Part shown: piece by piece, positions 54,101 to 63,551 of the stretch
Layout: every line of letters begins with the position of its first letter
Numbering within the stretch: the first letter of the stretch is position 1
DNA from: Pseudomonas sp. W4I3
GTDB taxonomy: Bacteria > Pseudomonadota > Gammaproteobacteria > Pseudomonadales > Pseudomonadaceae
NCBI RefSeq assembly: GCF_030816195.1
Contig: NZ_JAUSXS010000001.1
Span: 4,611,501-4,675,500 of the forward strand
Direction: 5' to 3'
DNA length: 64,000 nucleotides
Translations under genes and position numbers: made by a program
Notes under the pieces: generated by a model
The model's input: the letters and a program-made list of their open reading frames with translations, nothing else
What the model was told of the DNA's origin: nothing
Database searches by the model: none

Positions 54101-55736
54101 GGATGAGCACCCGCAGCGCTGGTGGCGCGATACCCATGACAGCGCGCAACAGTTCTATTACCTGAGCGAAACGCTGGCGCAGCCGATTCACCTGGACACT
54201 GCACAGCAGTGGTGCCTGGCCTTGCCCTACCGTCAACGAAACAACGCCCTGGTGCTCGGCAAGGCGCCGGCCCCTGGCGGACTGGACCCTGCACGTATCG
54301 CCTATGAGCTGTTCATCGACACCCGCGACGGGCCGTTGGCCGCAGGGGCCAGGCGCACACTGAGCGGCTTGTCGGTGCAGCGCTACCGGCAGGCCGGCGG
54401 CCGCGGTCTAACCTTGGAGCCCGGCGTCGCCACGGCCCAGGCATTGACCGATTACCTGGAAACCGCCGAGCTGGATGACCAGGCCCTAAATGCTTATAAC
54501 GACATTCCGGCCATGCCCAACCAACCCACAGTGGATCTGGTGCAAAAGCTCACCGACAGCGGCTATCGCACCATGGCGATGTTTTTTCTGTTCGACGGCG
54601 AGGCGCCGCCCGGGGAAAACCGCCTATGGTCGATTCGCCGCCACTTTCCCCGCTATGACAAGGCCGACCGGTTTTGTCGGTTGAGGGCGTTGCGGGCCAC
54701 CGAGGCCCACGGCGAAACGAACATCCAATACGACCCCTACTTGCTGCAAACCGTGCAGGTAAAAACGCCCGACGGCTGCGTGACCAAAGCCGACTACGAC
54801 TATCGATTGCTGCTGCCGACAAAAATCGTCGACCCAAACGGCACGGTGCAAGAGGCGCGTTATGACGGTTTTGGGCAGTTGCTTGCCAGCAGTTTTCATG
54901 GCCATGAACAAGGCCTCAGGGTGGGCTTCACCGCGCTGGACAGCTACCGCCCGCTCACCAATGTGACGCCCGCGTTTGCCATTGAGCAGGCGCAAAGCGT
55001 GTTGCAAGACATGGCCAGCGCGCACTGCTACGCCCCGTTCAGTTGGATGGGCAGCATCGACGTGGCCCAGGTCAAGCCCGAATGGATTACCGAAGGCTAT
55101 CTGCTCCCCGGCGGGCATATCCGCATGAGCGCGCGAGCGCGCCTGAGTGGCGTTCGCCAAGCGCTCAGCGACAGCGAAAAACAACTCAAGGCTTTGATCG
55201 ATACGGCCAGCCGGACGCCGGTACATGGGCTCATGCTGCAAGCCGACCGCTACCCCGGCGATGCCGAACGACAGGTGCGCATGACCTTGACCTGCTGGGA
55301 TGGCTTTGGCCGTTCATTGCAGACCAAGCAGAAGACCGAACCCGGCCTGGCCCACGCGGTCGACGAGAAGGGCAACCTGTTGGTCGACAAGCTGCCGGAC
55401 GCATCCGGCATCCTGAAGCGGCAGCTGCGTCAAGTGCATGCCGACCCCCGCTGGCGCGTCAGCGAGCGTGTTGAATACAACAACAAGGGCTTGGTGATAC
55501 GCCTCTACCGCGCTTACTTCGCCAACAGCCACGCCTACGTCAATGATCACTCCATGCGCAAGCTGGGCCACAGCGATCGGCAATTGTATGACCCTCTCGG
55601 ACGCCCGACCCAGACATTCACCGCAGGGGGATTCATGCGGCGTACCACCTATTGGGCCTGGTATACCGTCAATGAGGACGAAAACGACACCTATGGAGAA
55701 CTGACCCCCGCCCCAATACTGGCTGACGAATCCTGA
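51153..55736 (+). CDS. tcaC: Tc toxin subunit TcaC-like (TcB; SpvB domain plus TcdB middle domains)
   Basis: A 1527-residue B-subunit. The SpvB N-terminal domain is plain: LPKSGAAIQGTGKGWGDIGS, FEIPLPVSPGRGYAPALSLT, YQSGAGNGPFGLGWGMPQPA. FG-GAP/VCBS-like beta-propeller repeats follow (DVSGDGRLDWLVAGPGMSG, LVDLDGGGAADLLYLS), then the TcdB middle domains and an RHS-like C-terminal half with KADYDYRLLLPTKIVDPNG. TcB joins TccC to form the hollow cocoon that holds the cargo and docks on the TcA pore. ATG overlaps the tcaB stop (ATGA), so translation is coupled. Confidence 0.9.
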   Translation: MSDDTLKLQINTPTLPKSGAAIQGTGKGWGDIGSSGTASFEIPLPVSPGRGYAPALSLTYQSGAGNGPFGLGWGMPQPAVSRRTSHGVPGYTMHDVLVGPDAQIWLPERDAEGAISSRRLASFNGLPLPITYTVTRHFPRVESRFDRIEHWQSATDTAGFWLIHSADGSQHFYGKTSLARIADPDQTHHVAQWLLQESLNARGEHIYYHYKKETDTTRYPRDCRARHYLESVCYGNFIATEQEQLYLWQTDDKPDVGWHFQLVFDYGERALELDQHPTYRKTREWPERPDPCSDFAFGFELRTLRRCSQVLMFHHFPKETQMGTDPVLVKRLLLEYRTSRDVSLLGAVHEQAFDNLGNSVSRPPLECFYHSRQLKIDQSHYQPFSALPRLYDGARYQLVDLYGEGLPGVLYRTDKSWYYREPLRPPHSPTSDEVSYAAPVELTRVPVADSTRPFHQALADVSGDGRLDWLVAGPGMSGFFSLDEQRNWSAYTPFDAFPSEFFHPQGMLADLMGTGRHDLAMIGPRSVRLYENRRTSGFAPATEVPHRPDDELPIISSSSHELVAFSDVLATGQQHLVRVRHNEVKCWPNLGRGRFGQGFVLATLALRYQTFNAAHVRLVDLDGGGAADLLYLSTTHLMIFLNKGGNGFETQAINVPWPEGMQYDDHCQVSIIDVLGLGYPSLILTAAHQTPIHWRYDFFSHKPWLLARTDNNLGAQALIKYRSSAQEWLDEKRELHATGQPAISQLPFALLLVSQQTQRDEITGNQLTQRVSYRQAYYDRLDREFRGFGLLLQTDTDSRKGSPPTPGSSAPVLSKTWFHTGRSLDMPTLGHSPHDPHAKACGPTLVSRHRAAAQAQPLDHHDDVISDPAPALAREVARALSGVVLRVEVMPADPAHGVVPYSVTHHRYRVRELAPASAHTPYARLLPLALESISYQYEGVADDPVCQHQINLRWDAYGCLVHGVTLHYARRTTADDTPPAVLADEHPQRWWRDTHDSAQQFYYLSETLAQPIHLDTAQQWCLALPYRQRNNALVLGKAPAPGGLDPARIAYELFIDTRDGPLAAGARRTLSGLSVQRYRQAGGRGLTLEPGVATAQALTDYLETAELDDQALNAYNDIPAMPNQPTVDLVQKLTDSGYRTMAMFFLFDGEAPPGENRLWSIRRHFPRYDKADRFCRLRALRATEAHGETNIQYDPYLLQTVQVKTPDGCVTKADYDYRLLLPTKIVDPNGTVQEARYDGFGQLLASSFHGHEQGLRVGFTALDSYRPLTNVTPAFAIEQAQSVLQDMASAHCYAPFSWMGSIDVAQVKPEWITEGYLLPGGHIRMSARARLSGVRQALSDSEKQLKALIDTASRTPVHGLMLQADRYPGDAERQVRMTLTCWDGFGRSLQTKQKTEPGLAHAVDEKGNLLVDKLPDASGILKRQLRQVHADPRWRVSERVEYNNKGLVIRLYRAYFANSHAYVNDHSMRKLGHSDRQLYDPLGRPTQTFTAGGFMRRTTYWAWYTVNEDENDTYGELTPAPILADES

Positions 55737-55765
55737 GGGCTTAGGGATCGACGCGAAACGGGTAC

Positions 55766-55791
55766 GAATGAGCCGCGACGGCGGCCCATTC
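55766..55791. terminator. Hairpin between convergent tcaC and tccC 2
   Basis: GAATGAGCCGC-GACG-GCGGCCCATTC pairs over 11 positions with one A/C mismatch. It lies in the 64-bp gap between the two stops and probably serves both transcripts, though neither side has a strong T-run. Confidence 0.5.
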
Positions 55792-55800
55792 ATGTGCTCG

Positions 55801-58788
55801 TCAGCGTCGCCGGGCTGTGCCCCAGTTCGAGGCAAGGGTGGTGTACCCGCGCCTGGCGAACGCGACGAAAAAGCCGCGCCATTCGGTCAGTGATGCAATC
55901 AGGCCGCGGGCCGCCATGACCATCGTGCGGGTGCCCCGGCTTTGCGCGGCCTGGGGCAGGCCGGTCAGCGCAACGGCCAATGCTTCGACCCCAGTCGCGG
56001 CCCAGTACGTCCACACCTGATTGAACATTCTGCTCAGCCCGCCGTGCATCATCGCCGCAGGGTCCGGCGCCTGCACGGTCAGGCCATGGGGATCGTGAAC
56101 GGCCATGGGGTGGCCGCTGCGAATCATCGTTCCCATCGCCCCGCCGTAGGCTTCAACTGCGGGTGACACATTGGGTTGCATCAGCGCAGGCACTTCCCCG
56201 CCGTACACCGCACTGGCGACGGTTGCAACCGCGTACGCCGCCGTCGAGCCGGCGGTGCGGCCGACCCTGGCCCGCAGGGAAGTGTTGCCCCAGGACACGC
56301 CGGTGCCGTGTCCACGCATGATCTGCTGCACCAGTTCCCTGGAGAGCGAGCGGACATGCCCGCCCAACCGCTGCACCGCAATGGGGTCCCAGCGTTCCTC
56401 GCCTTGAACGCTCAACACGTCGACCTGGAGGGCATAAGCACTTCCCACGAGGCCTGCCGAAATAGCACCGATCTGTGGCGCAAGGCGGGTCCAGTTACCG
56501 ACGATACCGGTGCTCATATGCATCGTGGCCAGGGCATCAAGCGCCGCGACGCTATAGCGCAAGGCCTGATTGCGTTGCGGCGTGGGCTCGATGCTGCTGA
56601 ATAGCGCCAGATCGATGCCCGTCGCGACCGCATTGGCAATATAGGTGGATAAACCATCGCGAATCGCGGCCGACGCGGCCGCTTGTACCCTCGGGCGCAT
56701 GATCCACCCGATATTCGCAAGACGGCGGGTAATGGAAAGCCGGCGCATTGGGTTGCCCCGAGGCGCCTCCAGAGCCGGTGTTGCGGCCAACCCTTGCGCA
56801 TCGACCTGGGTGACCGGGTTACCGCCCACCATGGCGTACAGATTCAAGCCATCGGCATCGTCGGTCGGGTCGGGGCTGATCCAGCGGCACAACCACGGTG
56901 CGTAATACCTGAAGCCGTAGTAGGACAGCCCGCTGGCATCGCGCTCCTTGCCCGAATAACGGATGAACCTGTAACTCGCCTCGCTGGCGTTTTTCGCCGC
57001 CCACCACGCGGTCCCGCCATAGGGGTAATAACTTTCCTGGCTGAGCCGTTGCGCCTGCTCGCCCAGTTCCAGGCTGCTGCTGCCCAAGTGGTCCGACAAG
57101 CCGTAACGGATCTGCGCGTCCTGGCGCACGCCCGAAGGGTGGCGATCCCAAAGCAGGACGCGGACGGTGGTCGTACCGGCATCGAGGTTGAGTACATTGA
57201 GCTGCTCACCCGTTGCGCTGTCATGGCGAATTTCCAATCCAGGCAGGTAGCGCACCTCGGCCGTATGCGCCACGCCCCGGGCCTGGGAGACCCGGCGTTT
57301 GAGGATACGCTGGCCCGTGGCATCGTAGGCGTAGCGTTCTTCATCGTCGTTGCCCCCCTCGCGCCGCACCTGCGTGAGGCGCACCAGTTGATTGCGCACA
57401 TCCCAACCCATCGTGTGGTCGCCTGCCAACGCTTGCAGATTGCCGTTGCGGTCAAAGCCCTGGCCCAACCCCGGCACGGCCTGGCCATCGGCCTGCGGCA
57501 GAAAATGATTGCTGCCTGCGGCCACGTTCATCTGCCGCGTGTAGCCCGTGCCGCTGCTGGGCACGTGTTGCAACGCGAGTAAATTGCCGGCGGCGTCATA
57601 GCTGAACCGCTGGGTGTAGCGACGCCATACGCTGTCGTCAGTCGAGCCAAACGCTACGCTCGCCGGTAACGCCGGGCCTGCAGTGTTGCCGGCGGTTTCG
57701 CGGCCGGTGGCCTTGGTCAGTTGCGATAACGTGTCGTACTCATAGACGCTGGCCGAACCGATTTGGGTATTGCTGGACCACTGCGTCGGCTGGGCAAGGT
57801 CGTCGATCCGCACGACGTTGCCAACGCCGTCATAGTCGTAGCGCAGGTCTTGCAGTGCTGCGCCCGATTGCCCGGGCAGGTGCGCAGTCATTTGCCGCAA
57901 GCGGCCATCGAACGTGCGGTATTGCATCGCGCGCACAACGCCATTGCCAGCGCGTTCGCTGAGCACCTGGCCTGCGGCGTTGTAACGGCGCTCGCCCAGC
58001 ACCTGCTGACGGGCGCCGCCTCTGGGCGTCACACCGATACTCGCCGGTTGGCCGTCAATGCCGTAGGCGTAGTCGAAGCGATTGCCCTTGGCGTCAGTGT
58101 GATGCAGGCGCTCACCCAACGCGTTAAAGCCAACGGATGTCTGGAACGCCTCGGGTTCCAGACGCAGCTCGCGTTGTGCATCGGGCTGCGGCCAATCCAG
58201 CGCGGCACCTGCGCGCCTGAAACGTCGGGTCTGTTGCACAACCTGCGTGTGCAGCCCATACACCTCGTGGAACAACGAGCCGCCGCCGTCATCGTGGCGA
58301 ATCACCCGGCCACATCGGTTGCGTGCAGCTTCTGCATCGGAGGATGAAGCATAGGCAAGACGCTCGACGCACAGCGCTTGGGCGTCACCGGCCGCCTGCT
58401 CGAAGACCGCCACCGGCCGCAGGTATTGATCGTAGTGATGAACCTGGTGAGCGCCCCGCCCATCCCATTCTTCCAGCAAATGCCCGGCTTGCCCCATCAG
58501 CGTCAGCCGCCAGCCGGCATCCACGCTGTTGGTGCGCAACGCGTGTCCGCCAAGGCCATAAACCGTGCGGAGATTGGGCGCAGTGTCGGGCTGTGAGCGT
58601 GACAACTGCAACAAACGTGGGTCCCATTGTTCAATCATCAAGCCGGTACTGCCAAACACCTGGCGATGAATGCGCACCTGCGGTTCAACTTCTGCACTCA
58701 CGCGGTGGTAGCCGATGTTACGAACAATTAACCCACGCGGGTCGACCGCGGCCAGGGACGGCGTGTTTCGATGGACGGAATCAGGCAT
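55801..58788 (-). CDS. tccC: Tc toxin subunit TccC-like, RHS protein with cargo C-terminus 2
   Basis: A 995-residue C-subunit. Residues 1 to about 664 are the shell, closely similar in plan to tccC 1: MPDSVHRNTPSLAAVDPRGL, YD repeats, YYPYGGTAWWAAKNASEASY, RYSGKERDASGLSYYGFRYY, then ISPDPTDDADGLNLYAMVGG and QVDAQGL. Residues 665-995 form a cargo unrelated to that of tccC 1: helical, with IGWIMRPRVQAAASAAIRDG, then YVGSAY-like and glycine/alanine-rich stretches, VSWGNTSLRARVGRTAGSTA, and a basic C-terminus ending NWGTARRR. I do not recognise it. It is convergent with tcaC, so it is separately expressed and can be read as an alternative cargo. Confidence 0.87.
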   Translation of the reverse strand: MPDSVHRNTPSLAAVDPRGLIVRNIGYHRVSAEVEPQVRIHRQVFGSTGLMIEQWDPRLLQLSRSQPDTAPNLRTVYGLGGHALRTNSVDAGWRLTLMGQAGHLLEEWDGRGAHQVHHYDQYLRPVAVFEQAAGDAQALCVERLAYASSSDAEAARNRCGRVIRHDDGGGSLFHEVYGLHTQVVQQTRRFRRAGAALDWPQPDAQRELRLEPEAFQTSVGFNALGERLHHTDAKGNRFDYAYGIDGQPASIGVTPRGGARQQVLGERRYNAAGQVLSERAGNGVVRAMQYRTFDGRLRQMTAHLPGQSGAALQDLRYDYDGVGNVVRIDDLAQPTQWSSNTQIGSASVYEYDTLSQLTKATGRETAGNTAGPALPASVAFGSTDDSVWRRYTQRFSYDAAGNLLALQHVPSSGTGYTRQMNVAAGSNHFLPQADGQAVPGLGQGFDRNGNLQALAGDHTMGWDVRNQLVRLTQVRREGGNDDEERYAYDATGQRILKRRVSQARGVAHTAEVRYLPGLEIRHDSATGEQLNVLNLDAGTTTVRVLLWDRHPSGVRQDAQIRYGLSDHLGSSSLELGEQAQRLSQESYYPYGGTAWWAAKNASEASYRFIRYSGKERDASGLSYYGFRYYAPWLCRWISPDPTDDADGLNLYAMVGGNPVTQVDAQGLAATPALEAPRGNPMRRLSITRRLANIGWIMRPRVQAAASAAIRDGLSTYIANAVATGIDLALFSSIEPTPQRNQALRYSVAALDALATMHMSTGIVGNWTRLAPQIGAISAGLVGSAYALQVDVLSVQGEERWDPIAVQRLGGHVRSLSRELVQQIMRGHGTGVSWGNTSLRARVGRTAGSTAAYAVATVASAVYGGEVPALMQPNVSPAVEAYGGAMGTMIRSGHPMAVHDPHGLTVQAPDPAAMMHGGLSRMFNQVWTYWAATGVEALAVALTGLPQAAQSRGTRTMVMAARGLIASLTEWRGFFVAFARRGYTTLASNWGTARRR

Positions 58789-58794
58789 GAGCTC

Positions 58795-58822
58795 AAGACC
58801 TTATTGCTGAATAAGTAGTCTT
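58795..58822 (-). promoter_or_regulatory. Leader hairpin covering the tccC 2 ribosome site
   Basis: On the minus strand AAGAC-TA-CTTATT-CAGC-AATAAG-GTCTT forms an 11-bp stem with a 2-base bulge. Its 3' arm contains AAGG, the only Shine-Dalgarno-like sequence at a suitable distance (about ten bases) from the ATG at 58788, so the fold could limit translation. Confidence 0.5.
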
Positions 58823-58823
58823 G

Positions 58824-58834
58824 AAAGCCTAGGG
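58824..58834 (-). promoter_or_regulatory. AAAGCCTAGGG element upstream of tccC 2
   Basis: Second copy of the 11-bp element also found at 43317-43327. It adjoins the leader hairpin and lies 35 bp from the ATG. Confidence 0.5.
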
Positions 58835-58893
58835 AAGTGGGGGTGGAACACGGTGGTGCTGGGGGATGTTTTGTGTATCCGGGTACTGGCATC

Positions 58894-58921
58894 GCCTCGA
58901 CCCGCTCGCGCGGGTCGAGGC
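58894..58921 (-). terminator. 11-bp hairpin after bolA
   Basis: GCCTCGACCCG-CTCGCG-CGGGTCGAGGC is a perfect stem six bases past the bolA stop codon. It has no T-run, so it is a weak terminator or a transcript-end stabiliser. Confidence 0.5.
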
Positions 58922-58926
58922 TGCGC

Positions 58927-59214
58927 TCAATGCCCGCCGGCGCAGGTCGGCGAGGCCGGCGCTGCGTCGATGTTCGCCCATTCTTCAGGCGTGTAGGTAT
59001 GCAGCGCCAGCGCATGAAACTCGCTCATCAGGTCACCCAGGGTGGCGTAGACCTTCTGGTGGCGCTTGACGCGGTTGAGCCCCTCGAACTGCTGGCTGAC
59101 CAGCACGGCCTTGAAGTGGGTCTGCAACCCACGGCTGTGCATATGACTCTCATCCAGCACGCTCAAGTGTTGCGGGCTCAGGGCGGCGAGTGCCGTTTCA
59201 ATACGCTGTTGCAT
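58927..59214 (-). CDS. bolA: BolA-family protein
   Basis: A 95-residue protein of BolA type: MQQRIETALAALSPQHLSVL, DESHMHSRGLQTHFKAVLVS, then FEGLNRVKRHQKVYATLGDL. It has the helix-turn-helix-like fold with the conserved 'H...R...L' and 'RH..VY' features. BolA proteins act with monothiol glutaredoxins in iron-sulfur handling or as DNA-binding regulators. The ATG at 59214 is chosen (AGGA six bases before); the ATG at 59220 lies too close to that site. It is 12 bp after the DUF2059 gene. It forms the right flank of the Tc island. Confidence 0.88.
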   Translation of the reverse strand: MQQRIETALAALSPQHLSVLDESHMHSRGLQTHFKAVLVSQQFEGLNRVKRHQKVYATLGDLMSEFHALALHTYTPEEWANIDAAPASPTCAGGH

Positions 59215-59226
59215 GGTCATTCCTGT

Positions 59227-59745
59227 TTACTTCTTCTTGGCCGGTGCGGCTGCCTTGGGCGCCAGCTCATTGGTCATGTCTTCCAGCAGCTTGTTCACTA
59301 CCGGCACGGCGCTTTCCAGTTTGGCCTGGGTCATCTGGGCCGATTGCTGGGTCAGTTGCGGCATTTTCTCCAGGACTTTCTTGCCCAGTGGCGACTGGTA
59401 GAAGGCAACCAGGTCCTTGAGCTCCGATTCGCTGAAGTTGGTGGTGTAGAGCTTGACCATGTCCGGCTTCAGCTTCGGCCAGCCGATAGCCTGGTCCAGG
59501 GCAGCATTGGCCTTGGCCTGGTAGCTGTCGAGGACCGACTGCTTGGCGGCGGGCGCCTTGGTCTGTTCGAAACGCTGGGCGAACATTTGTTGCACTTGCA
59601 TGTACACCGGGGTACCCAGCTTGTCAGCGTGGGCCAGGGTAAGGAAGGCTTCGGCACTGGCGTTGTGGCTGGCGGTATCGGCAAAAACCTGGCCGCTGGC
59701 GCAAACCAGAGCAACCGCGGTACAGATGGCACGAAGACGAGTCAT
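59227..59745 (-). CDS. DUF2059 secreted protein
   Basis: A 172-residue protein with a signal peptide: MTRLRAICTAVALVCASGQV then FADTASH, cleavage probably after FAD or VFA. The mature part has DMVKLYTTNFSESELKDLVA and FYQSPLGKKVLEKMPQL, the DUF2059 signature, and ends in a Lys/Ala-rich tail (APKAAAPAKKK). Periplasmic, function unknown. Its neighbours bolA and fumC match the order I recall in PAO1 (PA0857, PA0856, PA0854). AAAGGA precedes the ATG. Confidence 0.87.
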   Translation of the reverse strand: MTRLRAICTAVALVCASGQVFADTASHNASAEAFLTLAHADKLGTPVYMQVQQMFAQRFEQTKAPAAKQSVLDSYQAKANAALDQAIGWPKLKPDMVKLYTTNFSESELKDLVAFYQSPLGKKVLEKMPQLTQQSAQMTQAKLESAVPVVNKLLEDMTNELAPKAAAPAKKK

Positions 59746-59938
59746 CGAGTTTCCTTTTCTAGCAGGCGAGGTAAGACCCCAAGGGCGACCATTCTGCGCC
59801 TAAAAAACCTCGCGGCTCAACCCCAGGCCTTGTCGGGCCTGGTTTTGCGCGCTGCAAATCCGATGAAGCGTGTTTTTTGGAACCCGCTGGGCCGATCAGA
59901 GCCTAAACTGCGCAAACGAACCTGAAGGAGTGTGCCCG

Positions 59939-61327
<1,389 letters not shown>

Positions 61328-61344
61328 CAGCTCAAGGCACGTGT

Positions 61345-61519
61345 AAATGTGGGAGGGCAAGCCCTGATGCCAGTCAGCTAAGGCTTTTTGTAGGAGCGAG
61401 CTTGCTCGCGAAGAATTCAGAGCAATCGCGTTTATCCTGAATGAACGCGTTGCCTGGACGTTTTTCGCGAGCAAGCTCGCTCCTACAGACGGGCATAGAG
61501 CAAGCCCCCTCCCACATTT
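61345..61519. repeat. Nested REP cluster after fumC
   Basis: Inner pair: GTAGGAGCGAGCTTGCTCGC (61390 on) and its inverse ending GAGCAAGCTCGCTCCTAC (to 61486). Outer pair: AAATGTGGGAGGGCAAGC (61345-61362) and GCAAGCCCCCTCCCACATTT (61500-61519). This inner/outer pairing is the usual BIME-like form of fluorescent-pseudomonad REPs. It separates convergent fumC and an EamA gene. Confidence 0.85.
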
Positions 61520-61521
61520 AA

Positions 61522-62478
61522 TCATGAAGCCATGCGCAATCGCCGGGCCCTGAGCCCGGCCATCAATGACGGCGCCAGCGCCACCATCGCCGAGCCGGTC
61601 ACCACCACCAACGCACCGAAATACCCCAGGGCATTGATCTCCTCGGCCCGCACAAATTCCGGCCACAGCCACGCCGCCAAGGCCACCGCGACAAAGGTCA
61701 CCAACGGCGTCAGGGCCAGGGTCGCACTGACCCGCGATGCCTCCCAATGGGCCAGCGCCTCGGCGAAGGCGCCGTACGCCACCAGGGTATTCATGCAGCA
61801 CGCCAGCAGCAGCCAGCCTTGCAGCGGGCTCAGTTGCAGCGCCTCCAGCGGGTGCGCCCAAGGCATCAGTAACACGGCGCACGACAGGTAGATCACCATC
61901 ATCACCTGCAGCGAATTCCATACCGTCAGCAACTGTTTCTGGCCCAGGGCGTAGAACACCCAGATAGTGGTCGCCAGTAGCACCGTCAGTACGCCTGCGG
62001 TGTAGCTACCCATCGATGTGAGCAGTTCCACCAGGCGCTGGTTGAAGAACAGCCCGAAGCCAACGATCAATATCATCAGCCCTACACCCTGCCCCAGGCT
62101 GAAACGCTCCTTGAACACAAACACACTGGCAACCATCAGAAAAATCGGCCCCATCTGCACCACCAATTGCGCCGTGCCGGGGCTGAGCATTTTCAGGCCC
62201 ACCAGGTACAACACGTAGTTACCGACCAGCCCGCACACGGCCATCGCCACCAGCCAACCGCCCTTGGGGCCGAGCACCTTGCGACTGGGCAAGCGCCTGG
62301 TCGCCGCGAGATAGATAAACAGGCAACTGCCGGCCACCACCAGGCGAAACCAGGTGACGGTAATCGGGTCCATCACCTGCAGTACTTGTTTGAGCTTGAT
62401 CGGCAGAATGCCCCAGAGCAGCGCGGTCAATAGGGTCAGGAAAAAACCGTAGACCCAGCGGCCGGAAGAAATGTGCAT
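61522..62478 (-). CDS. EamA/DMT-family transporter
   Basis: A 318-residue polytopic membrane protein with ten helices in two EamA repeats: RWVYGFFLTLLTALLWGILP at the start and SRVSATLALTPLVTFVAVAL in the second half. Start chosen at ATG 62478 (MHISSGRW); an upstream ATG at 62529 would add 17 residues. It belongs to the branch of general metabolite exporters; substrate unknown. It is the third EamA protein in the window and not close in sequence to the other two. Confidence 0.8.
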   Translation of the reverse strand: MHISSGRWVYGFFLTLLTALLWGILPIKLKQVLQVMDPITVTWFRLVVAGSCLFIYLAATRRLPSRKVLGPKGGWLVAMAVCGLVGNYVLYLVGLKMLSPGTAQLVVQMGPIFLMVASVFVFKERFSLGQGVGLMILIVGFGLFFNQRLVELLTSMGSYTAGVLTVLLATTIWVFYALGQKQLLTVWNSLQVMMVIYLSCAVLLMPWAHPLEALQLSPLQGWLLLACCMNTLVAYGAFAEALAHWEASRVSATLALTPLVTFVAVALAAWLWPEFVRAEEINALGYFGALVVVTGSAMVALAPSLMAGLRARRLRMAS

Positions 62479-62551
62479 GAGTGCCCCAGATGCCAGAGGA
62501 AGTGGAACCGGCATTCTAGGGGCATGCACTGGGCTTTGGGTACAACGGTGT

Positions 62552-63520
62552 TCAAGGCACGCCCATCACCAATACCCCGCTGCCGCTGATGGGGCCGGCG
62601 GCCGGCAACGAGCCCGCCCGACGTACCAGGGAAAACGTCACATCGTCCGCGCCCGTGCTGTTGGTGATACGGGTCAGGAACGAACCGTTGACCGGTACAG
62701 CCGACCCGGCGTGCACCAGGGACGTGCCCACGTCGGCATTGGTCATCATCAACAACCGTGAATCGAACGCCGAGCGGGTGCCTTTGTAGGTAATGGTGAT
62801 CGGTGTATTGATGCCGCCATCCGGGCACGAATAGGCCAGCCTGCGGTGGCTGACAATGGCGGATGTCAGTGGGTCAGTACCTATGGCCCGCTGGTGCACG
62901 TTGCCGAAGTTGATCTCGATCGGATTGTTGTTATTGATCGTGCAGGTTGACGGGGAGACGGTGAAATTGTTGGCGGCGGTATACGTGACGGTCAGTCGCG
63001 GTCGGGTGCCGTCGTAGTTGTTCGAACTGGTCAGACGCAACAGACCGAGGTTGTCGCCGATGCGCACATCGAACGGGTTGGATGGATAGTTACGCAGCAG
63101 AATGTAGGGCGTGACATTGATCGGATAAAAGGTCCCGTTGTTGGGGATGGTGACTATCCGTATGCCCGACGGTACCGGCGTGTTGTGAAAGGCGCCATTG
63201 ATGCGTAATCCGGTTCCTTCGTTTACGAATTTCGGGCCGGGCGTCCAAGCGGTTCCCGCCGCACTCCCACTGGCCCAATAGTCAGCGTGCCAAGCGGGAC
63301 CTCCGCTGTAGGTGAATCGACACTCCAGTCTTGCGCCTTCCAGCATGATCCTGCTGCGGTCTGCACTCAGGGTGACGGTAACGGGAACCTGTAGGTTCGG
63401 GTTGCCATTTTGCCAGGGGCCCCCGTTGACACGGCAATCGACCGCGTGCGCGGTCGTGGTCATACCCGTCAAAACGAGAAGCGCCAGGGCTCCAAATAGT
63501 CGTTGCATCTTGAACTCCAT
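62552..63520 (-). CDS. Fimbrial adhesin/tip-type protein, two-domain
   Basis: A 322-residue secreted protein. Signal peptide MEFKMQRLFGALALLVLTGM ending TTTAHA, then VDCRVNGGPWQNGNPNLQV. An N-terminal lectin-like domain (about 25-185) is followed by a chaperone-usher pilin domain (about 190-322: FTVSPSTCTINNNNPIEINF, VPVNGSFLTRITNSTGADDV) ending GSGVLVMGVP. This is the layout of FimH/CfaE-like tip adhesins that complete a donor strand with a neighbour pilin. No chaperone or usher gene is in the window; the rest of the operon may lie to the right. GGAG lies before ATG 63508, so that shorter start is also possible. Confidence 0.72.
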   Translation of the reverse strand: MEFKMQRLFGALALLVLTGMTTTAHAVDCRVNGGPWQNGNPNLQVPVTVTLSADRSRIMLEGARLECRFTYSGGPAWHADYWASGSAAGTAWTPGPKFVNEGTGLRINGAFHNTPVPSGIRIVTIPNNGTFYPINVTPYILLRNYPSNPFDVRIGDNLGLLRLTSSNNYDGTRPRLTVTYTAANNFTVSPSTCTINNNNPIEINFGNVHQRAIGTDPLTSAIVSHRRLAYSCPDGGINTPITITYKGTRSAFDSRLLMMTNADVGTSLVHAGSAVPVNGSFLTRITNSTGADDVTFSLVRRAGSLPAAGPISGSGVLVMGVP

Positions 63521-63551
63521 CAAACCTCTAAAATAGAGCACGTCCCTTCAA

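Noticed and set aside
59822..59841. CCAGGCC/GGGCCTGG hairpin followed by TTTT upstream of fumC
   Set aside because: It could be a terminator on the plus strand, but no plus-strand gene precedes it; more likely part of the fumC leader or chance.
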